Below are positions 33,946 through 45,185 of a stretch of 64,000 bases of DNA, piece after piece. The stretch is from Pogostemon cablin (Eukaryota > Streptophyta > Magnoliopsida > Lamiales > Lamiaceae). How positions within the stretch are numbered: position 1 is the first letter of the stretch; each line of letters begins with the position of its first letter. The stretch lies in NCBI GenBank assembly GCA_023678885.1, contig CM042985.1, positions 20,190,465 to 20,254,464 on the forward strand, written 5' to 3'. The notes under the pieces were generated by a model, which worked only from the letters and a program-made list of their open reading frames with translations, was not told the origin of the DNA and ran no database searches. The translations under genes were made by a program, and so were the position numbers.

Positions 33946-34375
33946 TTGTTGTTGCACTCACTTGTCATACTCCTCTTTTAGTATATCTCAGGCTTCTTTG
34001 GATGTCTTTGCTCCACTGATCCTGGAAAATAGTGATTCTGCCACAGCCACCTTTTGTATGTAGATCGCCAAATTGTCATTCTCCTCTTTTTGTTTAGTTT
34101 TCTTTGTCTATATTAGACAAAGATGTTTTGTCCGTTGGGACATGTTTTTGTTTAGTTTCCTTTGTCTGTATTAGAAAAAGATATTGTGACCGTTGGGACA
34201 TCGTATCCTTTATCAACGGTCTCTTCATTTTGATGGCTCAAACGCTGTAGCCTTTGTCTGTTCCCAAATGACCTTGAGACATGAAGTATGTCTTCATTTT
34301 GATGGCTCAACACTGTAGCCTTTGTCTGTGAAAGTTGGGATCGGTTTTTATAGGTATTGGATAGAGAGGATATTT
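33946..34375 (-). pseudogene. Copia F gag remnant
   Basis: On the minus strand, 34375 downwards starts like the gag of copia B (SSLSNTYKN) and then shifts frame. A piece TTCATTTTGATGGCTCAA is duplicated near 34222 and 34290. Near 34080-33975 a second piece reads ENDNLAIYIQKVAVAESLFS followed by ISGAKTSKEA, which aligns with the copia B gag. The piece then joins directly to the minisatellite. No protease, integrase or RT domain follows. Confidence 0.8.
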
Positions 34376-34459
34376 TTGGAGGCTTTTGGAATGGTTGAAT
34401 AGTAGTTTGCGGAAGCTTATTTTGAACCCAGTTATTGATCCAACCGGGCTCTGATACCA

Positions 34460-34782
34460 TATTGGATTTTTATAAAAAAAGAATAGAATGATAATGGGAG
34501 TAGACATAGGATAAATAAGTGGGGCGGTGATGTGAGGCATCCCATTTTGTAGATGGGAGTTTAATTAGTTACTCCTCACACACACATTACAATGCATGAT
34601 ACAATGACCTATTTATAGGGGATAATACTTAGTTGCTAAGTATTCTTAGTAACTAAGTAATCTTATATCTTAGTTACTAAGTATTCTTAATTACTAAGTA
34701 ATCTTTTTATCTTAGTTACTAAGTAATCTTTTATCTTAGTCACTAAGTAATCTCTAGTAAATGTGCATCAGCTATTTTAACA
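34460..34782 (-). repeat. 5' LTR of copia derivative F
   Basis: 323 bases, ending TTTTAACA before AATCC. It carries CTATTTATAGGG (TATAAATA on the minus strand, 34610-34617), a likely promoter. Confidence 0.86.
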
Positions 34783-34787
34783 AATCC

Positions 34788-35630
34788 ATAATAATAAAAG
34801 AGAAATCGAAAGAGGTCAATTAAAATAAAAAAAAAAACATGAAAAAGCGCATATACATGCATTCTCCATGTCTAATCCCCCACTCACCACACACACTGCA
34901 CACAATTTTGCACTCACCACACACTGCACACAATCACCCCTATTAATTTTTAAAACATACACTTGCACACTCTCTCACTCCAAAATTCTTCACCGCGAAT
35001 AGTTGTTGGAGGCAAGTACAAGATAATTGAGAGTATTTTCCTTCTTTAATTTTTGCATATGAATGAACATTGTGTTGCGGTGAAAGGGGGCGAACAAGCG
35101 ATCCTGAAATCCAGCGAGAGGAATTTCCTATGACTCCTCTAGTAACTGGTATTGTAGACGAGATTTTGTTTTCAATATTATTTTTGGGGAAAGAAGGTAC
35201 CCATTTTGCTAGAAAGAGGAAATTGAATGGATGAGTCTGTACATAATTTGAAGTAGAGATAAAAGGGTTGCTAGAGAGAAGAATTGAATTGAAGAGTTTG
35301 TACACGATTTGAAGGGAACAGAAGAGGGTCATGATCTACTTGGAGGAAGAGAAATCCAAAAGAATTCTGTCTTCCAAAATAGTGTTCAAGTTATTATTAT
35401 CATATGCTGCTATTGCGTTGCATAAATGACGGATCCCATTATTTGGAAAATTAATGAAGAAGATTATATTTGGAAATTTAACCTTAATAATTTGTACTTA
35501 TTAATTATATTTTTACCTATTATATCTATCAGTAATACTAGTATATATATTGTACTAAGTTGTAATAAATTCTATTTAATAAAATCAGCATAGATTTTTT
35601 CTTTTTTTTTCTCAATTGGCATTTTGACTG
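34788..35630. other. Unassigned sequence with CA-rich leader
   Basis: CACTCACCACACACACTGCA occurs near 34890 and a similar CACTCACCACACACTGCACA near 34912. A moderately GC-balanced stretch follows (35000-35400) with open frames on both strands, the longest 129 codons at 34943-35332 on the minus strand. I do not recognise any of them. It may be a decayed gene. Confidence 0.3.
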
Positions 35631-35815
35631 CCATAATTAACTCCTTTGTGTTTTGTGTTTTCAATTGATCGTCTATTATCGGTAGCGAAAACTGACTATA
35701 TGTATTTAGGTGTTACCTCTAATCTAGTAATTAATATTTTATTTTATGCAATTAAACACGCAAGTGTTTAAAGCTTTAATATATATTTTATTTATTCTTG
35801 CCAATTAATAACTGA
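35630..35815. repeat. Dispersed AT-rich repeat, copy 1
   Basis: TAACTCCTTTGTG, TATTATCGGTAGCGAAA, and TTAATATTTTATTTTATGCA recur in order near 40935-41130. The pair is a diverged dispersed repeat. Ends are not defined. Confidence 0.55.
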
Positions 35816-36040
35816 CAAAGTGATAACTTTTTTATTGAGACGGTCAGAAAGTGATAACTTTTTTTATTGAAAGTGATAATAAATTAATGAAAAATGATAA
35901 TGATATTTCATGAACAATTTATAGAATAAATATAAAGCGACATTTTATAGCAAAAGTGATATTTATAGCGAAAGTAATAACTATTTTAAAAACTAAAAAA
36001 TTGTCTCACGTGAGATGGTGTCACGCAAGACCTACTCATT
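35816..36040. repeat. Dispersed GTGATAACT / GTCTCACGTGAGA repeat, copy 1
   Basis: ATTTCATGAACAATTTATAG, CATTTTATAGC and GTGATAACT-type words match 37365-37480 in the same orientation. A GTCTCACGTGAGATGGTGTC terminus is here at 36003. The copy at 37285 has the GTGAGAC words at its other end. Confidence 0.55.
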
Positions 36041-36760
36041 AATATCTTATACTCCTTAATATTTAAAATAATTAATAATAGTCCGACTAGGACTAGGGTG
36101 CACCTATTGCTGAACGATATTAACTATTAAATTAATTTTAAATTTGATCTTCACCATTAAATAATATAATATAATTAAAAAATTTTAATAAAAAACTACC
36201 CTAGTCATTCCACTTCACCCATGCACACAAAATGACCGTCAATGTTAATATATTTTTATAGGCAAAAACTTGTAACCGTCTACACGTTAGCTTACATCAA
36301 CTTAATTATCTCTTTACTTTTTACGTTTTATTTTACTTTATTTTTTAAAGAAATTCAGCTATAATTTGTTTTGTTTTCTTTTATTAGTACTATGAAATCT
36401 GCTTAATACATGGAATCATTTAGTTATTATTTTTAATTAAATAATTAATTGAATATAGTCATTTAATATTAATTGATTTTTTTTATAGCTAGCTAGACAA
36501 TATATACTGTTGAGTTTGATTTTACTTTTTTTAATCAATATAATTTTTTTTTTAAAACGTATTATAACTTTTGACTCTTAAAAAAAAAAGACACATAATA
36601 GTATCACACTTATCTATTATTTTAAAAAGCTAATGTATGCACATATATTATTAATTAGTTCTAACTTTTGAAATTAGAAAATTGATGTGAGTATTATAAT
36701 TTGGAGTTTAATTGGGATGTACCTGGTAAGAAAATCTCAACCTTTAGATCACTTTTATAT
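36041..36760. other. AT-rich stretch without recognised feature
   Basis: No coding region or terminal repeat was recognised. Confidence 0.35.
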
Positions 36761-36768
36761 TTAATTTT

Positions 36769-36935
36769 CACCACACAATAAAATAAAATAATTAAAAAGA
36801 AAATTAATAATTACCCACTACTCCACTTTTATCTTATAAATATTTAATCTTCACCACACAATAAAATAAAATAATTAAAAAGAAAATTAATAACTACCCA
36901 CTACTTCACTTTTACCTAATAAATCTGTAGGTGTA
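36769..36935 (+). repeat. 83-bp tandem duplication
   Basis: CACCACACAATAAAATAAAA begins at 36769 and at 36852. Both copies continue with ATTAAAAAGAAAATTAATAA and CCCACTACT.CACTTTTA. Confidence 0.85.
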
Positions 36936-37284
36936 CCAGTGCACCAGATGCACCACAAAATAACCTTAAAATTTATAGTAGTGCAAGTTAAATAATTAAG
37001 TTATTATTTTAATATAATAATTTTGAATATTACAAATTATATAAATAAAAATATTATACTTAGTGTATAATTATTTTGTATACTTACAATTTCACACTAT
37101 ATTGTACAAAAATTAGCCTAATATATATATAAATTTTATTTAAATACATTAATCATAAAAAAATATAATAAACCAATTGATTATTAATTTAAAATAATCA
37201 ATTTTATTTTCAACTAAATAAATCTACTTCAATCACGAATATTAAGATTAAAATAAAATCAGAAATATATTAATAATTTATTAA

Positions 37285-37490
37285 AAAAGACTTGTGTGAG
37301 ACCGTATCACGTAAGAGCTTATGTGAGACGGCCCGAAAGTGAAAACTATTATAAAATATAGTGATAATAAAATATTGAAAAGTTATTTCATGAACAATTT
37401 ATAGTATAAATAAAAAGTGATAACATTTTATAGCGAAAGTGATAACTATTTTAAAAAGTGAAAAACGATCTCATGTGGAAGGACATGAGC
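37285..37490. repeat. Dispersed GTGATAACT / GTGAGACCG repeat, copy 2
   Basis: Starts GACTTGTGTGAGACCGTATC, contains ATTTCATGAACAATTTATAG and ends near AACGATCTCATGTGG. Related to 35816-36040. Confidence 0.55.
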
Positions 37491-37641
37491 TCGACCCAGA
37501 ATAAGAAGGAAATCGAAGCCATCGAAGAAAGATCATCGGAAGGACAAGAGCTCGAGCCAGAATATAAGAAGAAAGATGAGACAATGTGACATGGATCAAT
37601 CTGTGATTCTTTATACAACTACACTGCCAATTATGTGTTTA
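37491..37641. other. Short unassigned stretch with repeated GAGCTCGA.CCAGAATA
   Basis: ATGAGCTCGACCCAGAATAA and AAGAGCTCGAGCCAGAATAT occur about 60 bases apart. The frame between is open (KKEIEAIEERSSEGQELEPE) but short and unrecognised. Confidence 0.3.
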
Positions 37642-39778
37642 TACTCTATCCGTCCACGGTCAATCTATCAATTTTACTATTAATCAATGTAAAATTCACC
37701 TAGAATTTTGGGGCTTAATTGCATGAATTTAATTGAATTTATTTGGATTTAATTTAATAATTAAGCATGATTATTTTAATGAAAATAAAATTAATTGTTT
37801 GATTATTTGGATAGAGGTATTTTTATTTATTTTGCAGAAAAATGAGTGTTTTTGAGCTTGAAAGAGTGATGGAAGAAACGGGAATTAAATTAAGATGGAA
37901 ACAAGAAAAAAAGAAGTTGCAGCTGAAAAGACAACACATTTGAAGAGGGCTACGACAACTCTTTTACTGGGCGTTGTGGAAGAATCGTATAGACAACGGC
38001 TGGAAAGCGATGTCTTTGAGTGTTGTCGTAGGAACAGAATAGAACAGAGCATAACTTTCTGTAAGAAATCTTCGATCGAAGATTCATCTATTCTTTCGCT
38101 ATACAGTTTCGGCGCAAGATTGTGGGCTACGGATGTTGGGCCTCTTCACGATGGGCTGCTCATGGATGAGGGCCTCCTTTTATTAAAAATAAAAGGATTT
38201 AATTTTCGCACCTCTTCACGATGGGCTGCACATGGATGAGGGCCTCCTTTTATTCAAAATAAAAGGATTTAATTTTCGCAGAGGTCTGAATTCGAAAATG
38301 CGAACACTGCCTTTTCTGGCGCCTCGCACAACCGCTGGGACATGGCCGAATTTGTTAAGAAAACTGTACGGAATTATTGTTAAACCAGGTTCCTGGAACC
38401 CATTATTGAGCCAAAAAAGTCCATTTCTCCACTAAAGCCCATTTATCCACTTAGCCCACTACCCCATTTTTTTTTCCCTAATCCTCCATATATATAAATG
38501 TCCCCCTTCTCATTTTTTGAGCCTCCAACTCTCCCAATTCCATTTTCCTCATTTTTGGAGGCTACACCATTCTCTCCGCCCATTCTTCATCTATGAAACC
38601 ATCATTTAATTAGTTGAGAGAGCCTTGTAACTAAAGATCTCCATAAGTGAGATCCCTCCCCCGGAGGGATTAATTTTTTTTAATGTTTTTCTAGATTAGT
38701 TTTAAATGCTTTCTTAGATTAAGATTTTATTGTTTTCAAAGAAGGTGGAGACACCAAGGAGGAGATGATCTTCATGAATGTAAAACTTCATTAAGGTGTA
38801 ATCTACCTACCTATTATCTTTATATTTTCTATGTTTTGGTGGTTTATTGAATGCATGATTATTTATTAAATTATGAAAATATGTCTTGATTGAATTTTCA
38901 GCTTTGATTATGTTTCATTTATGAAATTTGCATGTTTGTAATAATATGGGATTTATGTCTTTGGTATTAGTGTATAGTGATTAGGTTATGTATTGTGTAT
39001 CGACATGTCTTGTCGTTGCTTTACTCTTAGTTGCTTTGCATAATTATTATATGTGAGTTTCTTCTATTTATTGCATGAGGGTTTAATATAAGGGGGGCCT
39101 AGCCAAGGAGCCTTTATGTTTAGAAAAACGTACATGAACACTAGTGGGATCACTTGTGCCCGATGATTAAACTAGTGAAGGAAACCCCATCCATGCGAAC
39201 ATAATACCTTGAAGGGAATTGCAAGTAGGATCGATCCTAGGAGCTTTTTAGGGATTGTGAAAATAATCTACATCCTATTCACCATGACCATTGGGGATAG
39301 GTAGAAATCGTGATCGCCCTTACCATGATGAGATTAATAATTGAAAACAATTGAAGGTGTTGAATGTTTGATTATTTGATTGCATCATGAAAACTACCAT
39401 GACATTGAAAATCCAAAAATATTGTAATTAGATTTATTTTTCCATGCATTTTATTTTCTTTTATTTTTACACCTCCTTCTCAATCGATCCTAACTAATCA
39501 CGATACTATACCTAAAGGCCATGAATCCTAAATTCTCTTGGGTTCGAAATTTTGTTGCTTGGTCGCCCGAACTATTAATGACCGATCAACTATTTTGGGC
39601 CGTCCAATCTATTTATTTTTACTTTTAGATATATTGGACCCATCCACCCACTAATACAACAAAAATATGGGACCTACACACCCCACTAATATAACTACCC
39701 ACTACACATTAAAATATAATACTTCTTAATTCACACGCAAAAAGCAAACAAATAGATTGAGGATGGATGGAGGGAGTA
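37642..39778. mobile_element. Stowaway-type MITE split by a solo LTR
   Basis: The left end TACTCTATCCGTCCACGGTC (37642-) and the right end, complement TACTCCCTCCATCCATCCTC (to 39778), are inverted repeats typical of Stowaway elements, with TA on both sides. The MITE body is 37644-37680 plus 39594-39776, about 220 bases. It is interrupted by the LTR at 37681-39588. Confidence 0.75.
37676..39593 (+). mobile_element. Gypsy-type solo LTR 1 inserted in a Stowaway MITE
   Basis: The single LTR occupies 37681-39588 and has a perfect 5-bp target duplication ACTAT (37676-37680 and 39589-39593). It ends CCGAACTATTAATGACCGATCA. Its body matches 56930-59024 over long stretches (TTGAGCTTGAAAGAGTGATG, GGTGGAGACACCAAGGAG, GCCATGAATCCTAAATTC). 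A TATA-like ATATATAAATG lies at 38490. A 70-bp duplication lies at 38141-38280 (CCTCTTCACGATGGGCTG at 38141 and 38211). The 114-codon frame near 37895 is probably incidental. No primer site or internal region follows. Confidence 0.8.
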
Positions 39779-39885
39779 TAACTTATCATACTGTTTTAAG
39801 AGGTTAAAGTATCTGTTTGTTTGTTTCTTTCAACTTTTTTATTTTATTTTTTTCAAAATAAATAATCCACCAATCAAAGCTATTA

Positions 39886-40104
39886 CTCCCTAAAGTGGGA
39901 TAACATTGACGTTTGCATTCTTTTGCACGAAAATTAAGAAATATAATATTTTAATAAGTATGGAAGTGTGAGAAATAATAATTAATATAAAGTGGGTAGT
40001 TATATTAATGTTGTGTATAGGCCCTATATGAAATAATTAATTTTTTTGTGGGCCCAACATGAAAAAAAATGGAATATGTAAACCTTAGCACGGGATGGAG
40101 GGAG
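39886..40104. mobile_element. Second Stowaway-like MITE, degenerate
   Basis: Right end GGGATGGAGGGAGTA and left end TACTCCCTAAAGTGGGATAA, with TA at 39884-39885 and 40105-40106. The outer bases match the Stowaway consensus, but the left arm is diverged. About 220 bases, non-coding. Confidence 0.5.
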
Positions 40105-40109
40105 TATTA

Positions 40110-40930
40110 TATTTTCTTGTTACAGGGAACTTATATTATTATTTTATTATTATTTTTTCTTTCAACTACATTATTTAATTATTTTATCAGTCCAAATGAG
40201 CACATCCCTCTGTAAAAGTTGAACAGCCGGTACATCCACATTAAACAGCCAAAAGTTCTAAAAAGTTATGAGACAAAAAAAATTCAACTCGGGATATGAA
40301 TATCATGCATGAGTGGATGATGAGGATAGAACGGACTTCTCACACCAACGTTAGCGAGGGTTCATCTTCTATATTTTTCATCCTCTCCTTGAAGAAATTC
40401 ACTCAACCCAAAGTCCTTATTTCCATCATCTTTCCTCTTTGCTCTATATTATCTTTCCTTTTTGCTCTATAGATGTCAACTCTTTGTTTTATAAATGTCA
40501 ACGATTCGATGAACTTCGTCACGGTTTTGAGATCGAATAATTTCTTGTGAATGACCTTAAAATCGTAACGAAGTCTAAGAAATCATAGAGATCTATAAAA
40601 CAAAGAGGAAAGACAATGCAAATAAAAACTTTGGGTTGAATGATTTCAACCAAGGAAGAAAAAGATAGAAAACAAACTCTCGATAATTAGTATTGAAAAC
40701 CCAAAAGCTAGGGCATATGATGTTCTGTGACATATTAGTGTGACATCTCCTGTAAAACCTATATATGGAATGACACGTGTCAAAATGGAGAAACCTAATC
40801 CCTTGCCCCAAGGGTTGACTGATTGACTTATAGTATAGTTTCTCCTCTCTCTTACGTGTCACTCATCTAGCAGAGTGTCACAAGAAATGTCATACCAAAG
40901 TGGCACAGAAGATCTAGGGAATTGAGACAT
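40110..40930. other. Unassigned stretch
   Basis: Contains CTTTCCTCTTTGCTCTATA and a related TTTGCTCTATAGATG close by (about 40430-40470), and CTTTGGGTTGAAT-type words in inverted relation to CAACCCAAAG (about 40400 and 40635), suggesting an imperfect long inverted repeat. The minus-strand frame at 40593-40862 is unrecognised. Confidence 0.3.
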
Positions 40931-40934
40931 TTTT

Positions 40935-41190
40935 TATATAATTACGGTCATAATTAACTCCTTTGTGATTTCAATTGGTCGTATATTATTGGTAGCGAAA
41001 TCTTCAATTTGAAAATAAAATCGATTTATATGTATTTATAATTTGTATAGGAGTGTGCTCTAATACTAATATTGCGATTAATATTTTATTTTAAGTAATT
41101 AAATATTTTAATAAACATTTTATTTAAATTCTTCTATTAAAAACTTATAATTAATATTTAAAATAATTAATAATAATAAATCTGAATATA
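40935..41190. repeat. Dispersed AT-rich repeat, copy 2
   Basis: Partner of 35630-35815: TTAACTCCTTTGTGATTTCA, TATTATTGGTAGCGAAAT and TTAATATTTTATTTTAAG. Confidence 0.55.
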
Positions 41191-41206
41191 TTTTTATGTG
41201 TTGATA

Positions 41207-41370
41207 TTTGGTGCAAGGATGCACCCATATGTATATGATTTTTTATTCTATATTATATACATGTTTCTTAATAATTGTATACTTTTTTCAAACTCATTTT
41301 TTCATTAAAAAAATAGTATCCATATGTTTATAACTTTTTATTGAATAGTGTATACATGCTTTTTAATAAC
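41207..41370. repeat. Family X element, truncated by copia C
   Basis: From GGTGCAAGGATGCACCCATA onward it follows the complement of 49266-49080 (TGTATACATG, ATAACTTTTTATTGAATAGT, TTTTTTCATTAAAAAAA). It stops at 41370, where copia C coding sequence begins abruptly. Confidence 0.7.
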
Positions 41371-42047
41371 TGTGGGAGGTTTGGGTATATGGAGTGGGTA
41401 AAGCCCGTCTTCACAATTTCCTCGATGTAGTATCTTCCCTGTCACTAATGATTGAGTGCATGTTCTTAGAAATTGATGCCACATGCAAGATGTTATGAAG
41501 ATGAAATTTGGCATGAGGAAAGGATAGTAGTGTGTCACCAATATTGTTAATGGGCAAACCAGATCCATCACCAATTAGTAGTTGATCCGAGCCGGGATAA
41601 GTGTTGTTTGATAGATTGAGATTCTAAACATCATATGTGATATGGTGTGTTGCTCCCAAGTCATGGAACCACAGATCGCGTGGTAAATGATTGACAGTAT
41701 AAGCCGATGGTGGTGGAGATGATATGGAGTTTGAGTTTGTACCTGAGTAACCAGGATCAAACCGATGTGAGCAGGTATGAACAGTGTGGGTATATTCACG
41801 ACACAACTGACAGTAAATTTGTCAAGGGACTTGCGAAGAGTTGCTTCCACGACCACGCCCCCTACCTCGAAAGCCACGACCACCACCACGTCCAGAAGCA
41901 CGATTGGATTTTGGATGAGTGGAACTTCTATAACCGCTGAAATTGTTGATGGCAGATTGAACATGAAGTGATGCTGCTGTAGAGTGATGTTCTAAACGCT
42001 GCACTCATGCGCTGTAAGGAGATCATACAATGCCTCTAGAGAGATGG
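41371..42047 (-). pseudogene. Copia C gag C-terminus and protease
   Basis: Read on the minus strand, a glycine/arginine-rich segment (GRGGGRGFRGRGRG) is followed by a zinc-knuckle remnant (HRFDPGYSG). Next come the protease region (FHDLGATHHITYDV, the catalytic Asp-Ser-Gly altered to DLG) and IGDGSGLPINNIG with LHNILHVASISKN. Frames shift at least twice. The left end is cut off, so integrase, RT and the 3' LTR are missing. It continues upstream on the minus strand at 46712 after copia D. Confidence 0.85.
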
Positions 42048-42249
42048 TGTTGAAATTATGATTGAAATGTGAAAAGAGAAGATTTCATTGATTATAAGAA
42101 TTGTGTTATTACAAAGTATAAAGTACAAACCTATTTATAGACAAAGTAAAAACTAGCCAGTACTCACAAAGAAAATAGCTGTTGTAACCTAGGAACTAAC
42201 AGTACAATTAATAATAGTGGATGGAGAGTAAGAACTAAATATTTCAACA
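42048..42249 (-). repeat. 3' LTR of copia D
   Basis: From TGTTGAAATTATGATTG to AAATATTTCAACA. A minus-strand TATAAATA lies near 42132. Four differences from the other LTR. Confidence 0.94.
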
Positions 42250-42890
42250 CTCCCCCTCAAGTGTAGGGGTGAATGGGTTGATCACCCCTAACTTGTCAAG
42301 AATATATTTATGTCTTGATTTGTCTAAGGCTTTAGTGAATATGTCCGCGAGTTGATCTTTGGTCCCAATATAAGGCGTTTGAATCATCCCGCTTTGGACT
42401 TTGTCTCGGATGAAATGATAGTCCACCTCAATGTGTTTTGTACGCTCGTGAAATACTGGATTTGATGCTATGTGACGCGCAGCGTTGTTATCACAATACA
42501 TCTGAATTGGACCTTTGATTTGAACGTTCATATCCTCGAGTAGTTGCTTTATCCAAGTAAGTTCACTGGCAGTTGATGCCATTGCCCGGTATTCAACTTC
42601 GGCACTTGATCTAGCCACTACGTTTTGCTTTTTGCTTTTCCATGTTACTAGATTTCCTCCAACCATAGTGCAAAAGCCGGTAGTGGATCGCCGATCAAAG
42701 CTTCCTGCCCAATCAGCATCAGTATATCCTTGAATGCTTACATCTTTGTTGTTCTTTATCCAAATTCCTTGTCCCGGAGTTGATTTCAGGTATTGAAGGA
42801 TCCGATAAATAGCAGCTAGGTGGGTAGTCCGGGGTGCCTGCATAAATTGACTAACAACACTCACAGAAAAAGCAATGTCAGGAAGAGTAA
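42244..42890 (-). pseudogene. Copia D RNase H (end of pol)
   Basis: Frame with YTDADWAGSFDRRSTTGFC, the RNase H catalytic Asp context, then ARSSAEVEYRAMASTASELT, MYCDNNAARHIASNPVFHER and KDQLADIFTKALDKS. It ends PTLEGEC within the purine tract at the LTR edge. It is separated from the RT frame by an apparent one-base loss near 42893-42900, in a short A run. Restoring the frame was judged only by the conserved context on each side. Confidence 0.9.
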
Positions 42891-42893
42891 CTG

Positions 42894-45185
42894 TTAAATA
42901 AATAAGTTTCCTACAAGTCTTTGGTACATGCCCACATCTTGAAGAGGAGATCCATCTTCTGAGTTGAGTTTAGCATTGGTTTCCATAGGAGTAATAGCGG
43001 GCTTAATCCCAAGTTTACCTGTTTCCTTGAGCAAATCAAGAGTGTACTTTCTTTGAGAAAGGAATAATCCTTTTTTAGAGTGAGATATTTCAATTCCCAA
43101 AAAATATTTAAGAATGTCAAGGTCCTTGATATCAAAAGTTTGTTTAAGAAAATTTTTGACTTCTTGAATTTCCGTTTCCTTGTCACCGGTAATAATAATA
43201 TCATCAACATAAACTAAAACAATGATTGATGAGTTTGGAGAAGTGCGAGAAAATAATGATGAGTCAGCGGAACTTTTTTGAAAATTTTGAGAGAGTAATG
43301 CATGACTAAGTTTAGAATACCAAGCTCTAGGAGATTGTTTAAGACCATAAATAGACTTGTGAAGTTTACAAACAAGAGAAGGATCCGAATTCTTAAGGCC
43401 TAGAGGAAGAGCCATGTATACTTCTTCTTCTAAATCTCCTTGTAAGAAAGCATTTTTAACATCCATTTGATGAAAAGACCAATTCTTATTAATCCCTATA
43501 GAAAGAAGGATTCTTACGGTGCTCATTTTAGCTACGGGTGCGAAAGTTTCTTCATAATCAATTCCATAAGTTTGGGTGAAGCCTTTAGCAACAAGTCGAG
43601 CCTTATATCTTTCGATTTTTCCCAAACTATCATATTTAATTTTATAGACCCACTTGCACCCAACGGCCTTTTTTCCTTTAGGAAGATGAACAAGTGACCA
43701 AGTATTATTTTTCTGAAGAGCATTTAATTCATCTTCCATAGCTTTTCGCCAAGTAGGACAATGACTAGCATCTTCAAAGTTTTTAGGTTCAAATTGATTT
43801 ATGCAATTTAAAAATGCATGATGCTCTTTTGAAATGTGAGAATAAGATAAGAAGTTTTGGATAGGATACGATACCGAATAGGTGACGTAGTCTTTAAGTT
43901 TGGTGGACGTCCAAGTCTGTCGAAGAGATCTCCGAGGTGAATTAGCTTGAGTTAGGTTTTGGTTTTGATCTCCCCCTATCGGAGCATTTTCTTCGACTGG
44001 GACGTGATCTCCCCCTGTCGGAGCATTTTCTTCGACTATGTTTGCATCATCCTCGAGAGGAATTGTATTGATCAAATCATTATGATGATCCTGAGAAGGA
44101 ATAAGATCAGTAGGAGCTGAAATAGGAAAAACAAAGTCGTTAGTATCAATGGAGGAGTTATCAATAGAGTAATAAGGATCATTTTCATTGAAGGTAACAT
44201 CTCTTGAAATGTAGAGCTTTCTAGTAATAGTATCATAACACTTGTAACCCTTTTGAAGTACGGAGTAGCCAAGAAAAATAGCTTTGACTGAAGAAGGACT
44301 AAGTTTATCGGTACGGTTAACGTGGACAAAACACGTACATCCAAAAGTGCGTAAGTGGTCAAGACTTACTTCTTTTTTAAAAAGAATTTTGTGGGGACTA
44401 AGGTTATTGAGATTAGGGAAAGGTCGATGATTGATAAGGTAATTGGCGGTTAGAAGAGCATCTGACCAGAAATGTTTTTGAACATTGTTTTGAAAAAAAA
44501 GAGAACGAGTGACTTCTAGAAGATGACGGTTTTTTCGCTCCGCGACCTCATTTTGAGCGGGTGTGTAGGGACACGAAGTTTGATGAATAATTCCATTACT
44601 TTTTGTAAAATTTTGAAAATTTAAGTTTATAAATTCAGTTCCATTATCCGTTCGAAAAATTTTGATGGACTTATTGAACTGATTTTTGACGTAGGCGAAA
44701 AATTCTTGAAATTTTGTGAAAACTTCGCTTTTATTTTTAAGTAAAAATATCCAAGTATGCTTTGAAAAATCATCTATAAAGCTAACATAATATCTAAAAC
44801 CATTATAAGATGTAGTTGGGGCGGGACCCCAAACATCCGAGTGGATCAAATCAAAAATAGATTTTGAATTAGAAGAGGAATTTGTGTAAGGAAGATGTGT
44901 GTGTTTAGATAAAGAACAAATATCACACTTATCATGATATGACGAATTAGGAAATATTTTATTGAAAACTGAGTTGGACGGATGTCCAAGACGTTTATGC
45001 CAAAGGGACATATCAACAGCATTTAAAGCAATACTAGGAAAGTTAATTAGGTATAAATTATTGATACGAACTCCTTTACCAATCGTTCGTCCCGTCAATC
45101 TTTCCTGAAATACAACATCAATGTCAGTAAATATAACTTGACAATTTAATTCCATGGTGATCTTACTAACGGATAACAAATTCAA
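42894..45185 (-). pseudogene. Copia D integrase and reverse transcriptase
   Basis: A 763-codon frame. Order: HHCC zinc-binding region (WHKRLGHPS ... CDICSLSKH), then the integrase core with DVWGP (first Asp), RTDNGTEF (second Asp) and AQNEVAERKNR (Glu context, with Glu where relatives have Gly). The integrase C-terminus has FGCTCFVHVNRTDKLSPSSV. After a linker with a 13-residue repeat (VEENAPTGGD), the RT has NNTWSLVHLPKGKKAVGCKW, RLVAKGFTQ, QMDVKNAFLQGDLEEEVYM and catalytic YVDD (43200-43211). It is the most intact retrotransposon coding region in the window. It lacks its own start because of an upstream frameshift near 45225. Confidence 0.93.

Larger units (their letters stand above)
33243..34787 (-). 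mobile_element. Small copia derivative F with perfect target duplication
   Basis: Target duplication AATCC occurs at 33243-33247 and 34783-34787. The LTRs are 33248-33598 and 34460-34782. They share AATGCATGATACAATGACCT, repeated TTAGTTACTAAGTATTCTTA units and the ending GCATCAGCTATTTTAACA. The primer-site complement GCTCTGATACCA lies next to the right LTR. A purine tract on the minus strand (AAGGGGGAG) lies next to the left one. The interior is only about 860 bases: gag start, a later gag piece, and a minisatellite. The gag start and 3' end resemble copia B, so F looks like a miniature relative of B. Confidence 0.9.

Noticed and set aside
33606..34063. Three overlapping plus-strand open frames of 67-137 codons with repeated FHQVSVAQF-type peptides
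   Set aside because: They are frame copies of the 34-bp minisatellite. The period is not a multiple of three, so all frames stay open. No gene is indicated.
43467..43723. Additional frames within copia D pol on both strands
   Set aside because: Shadows of the 763-codon integrase-RT frame.
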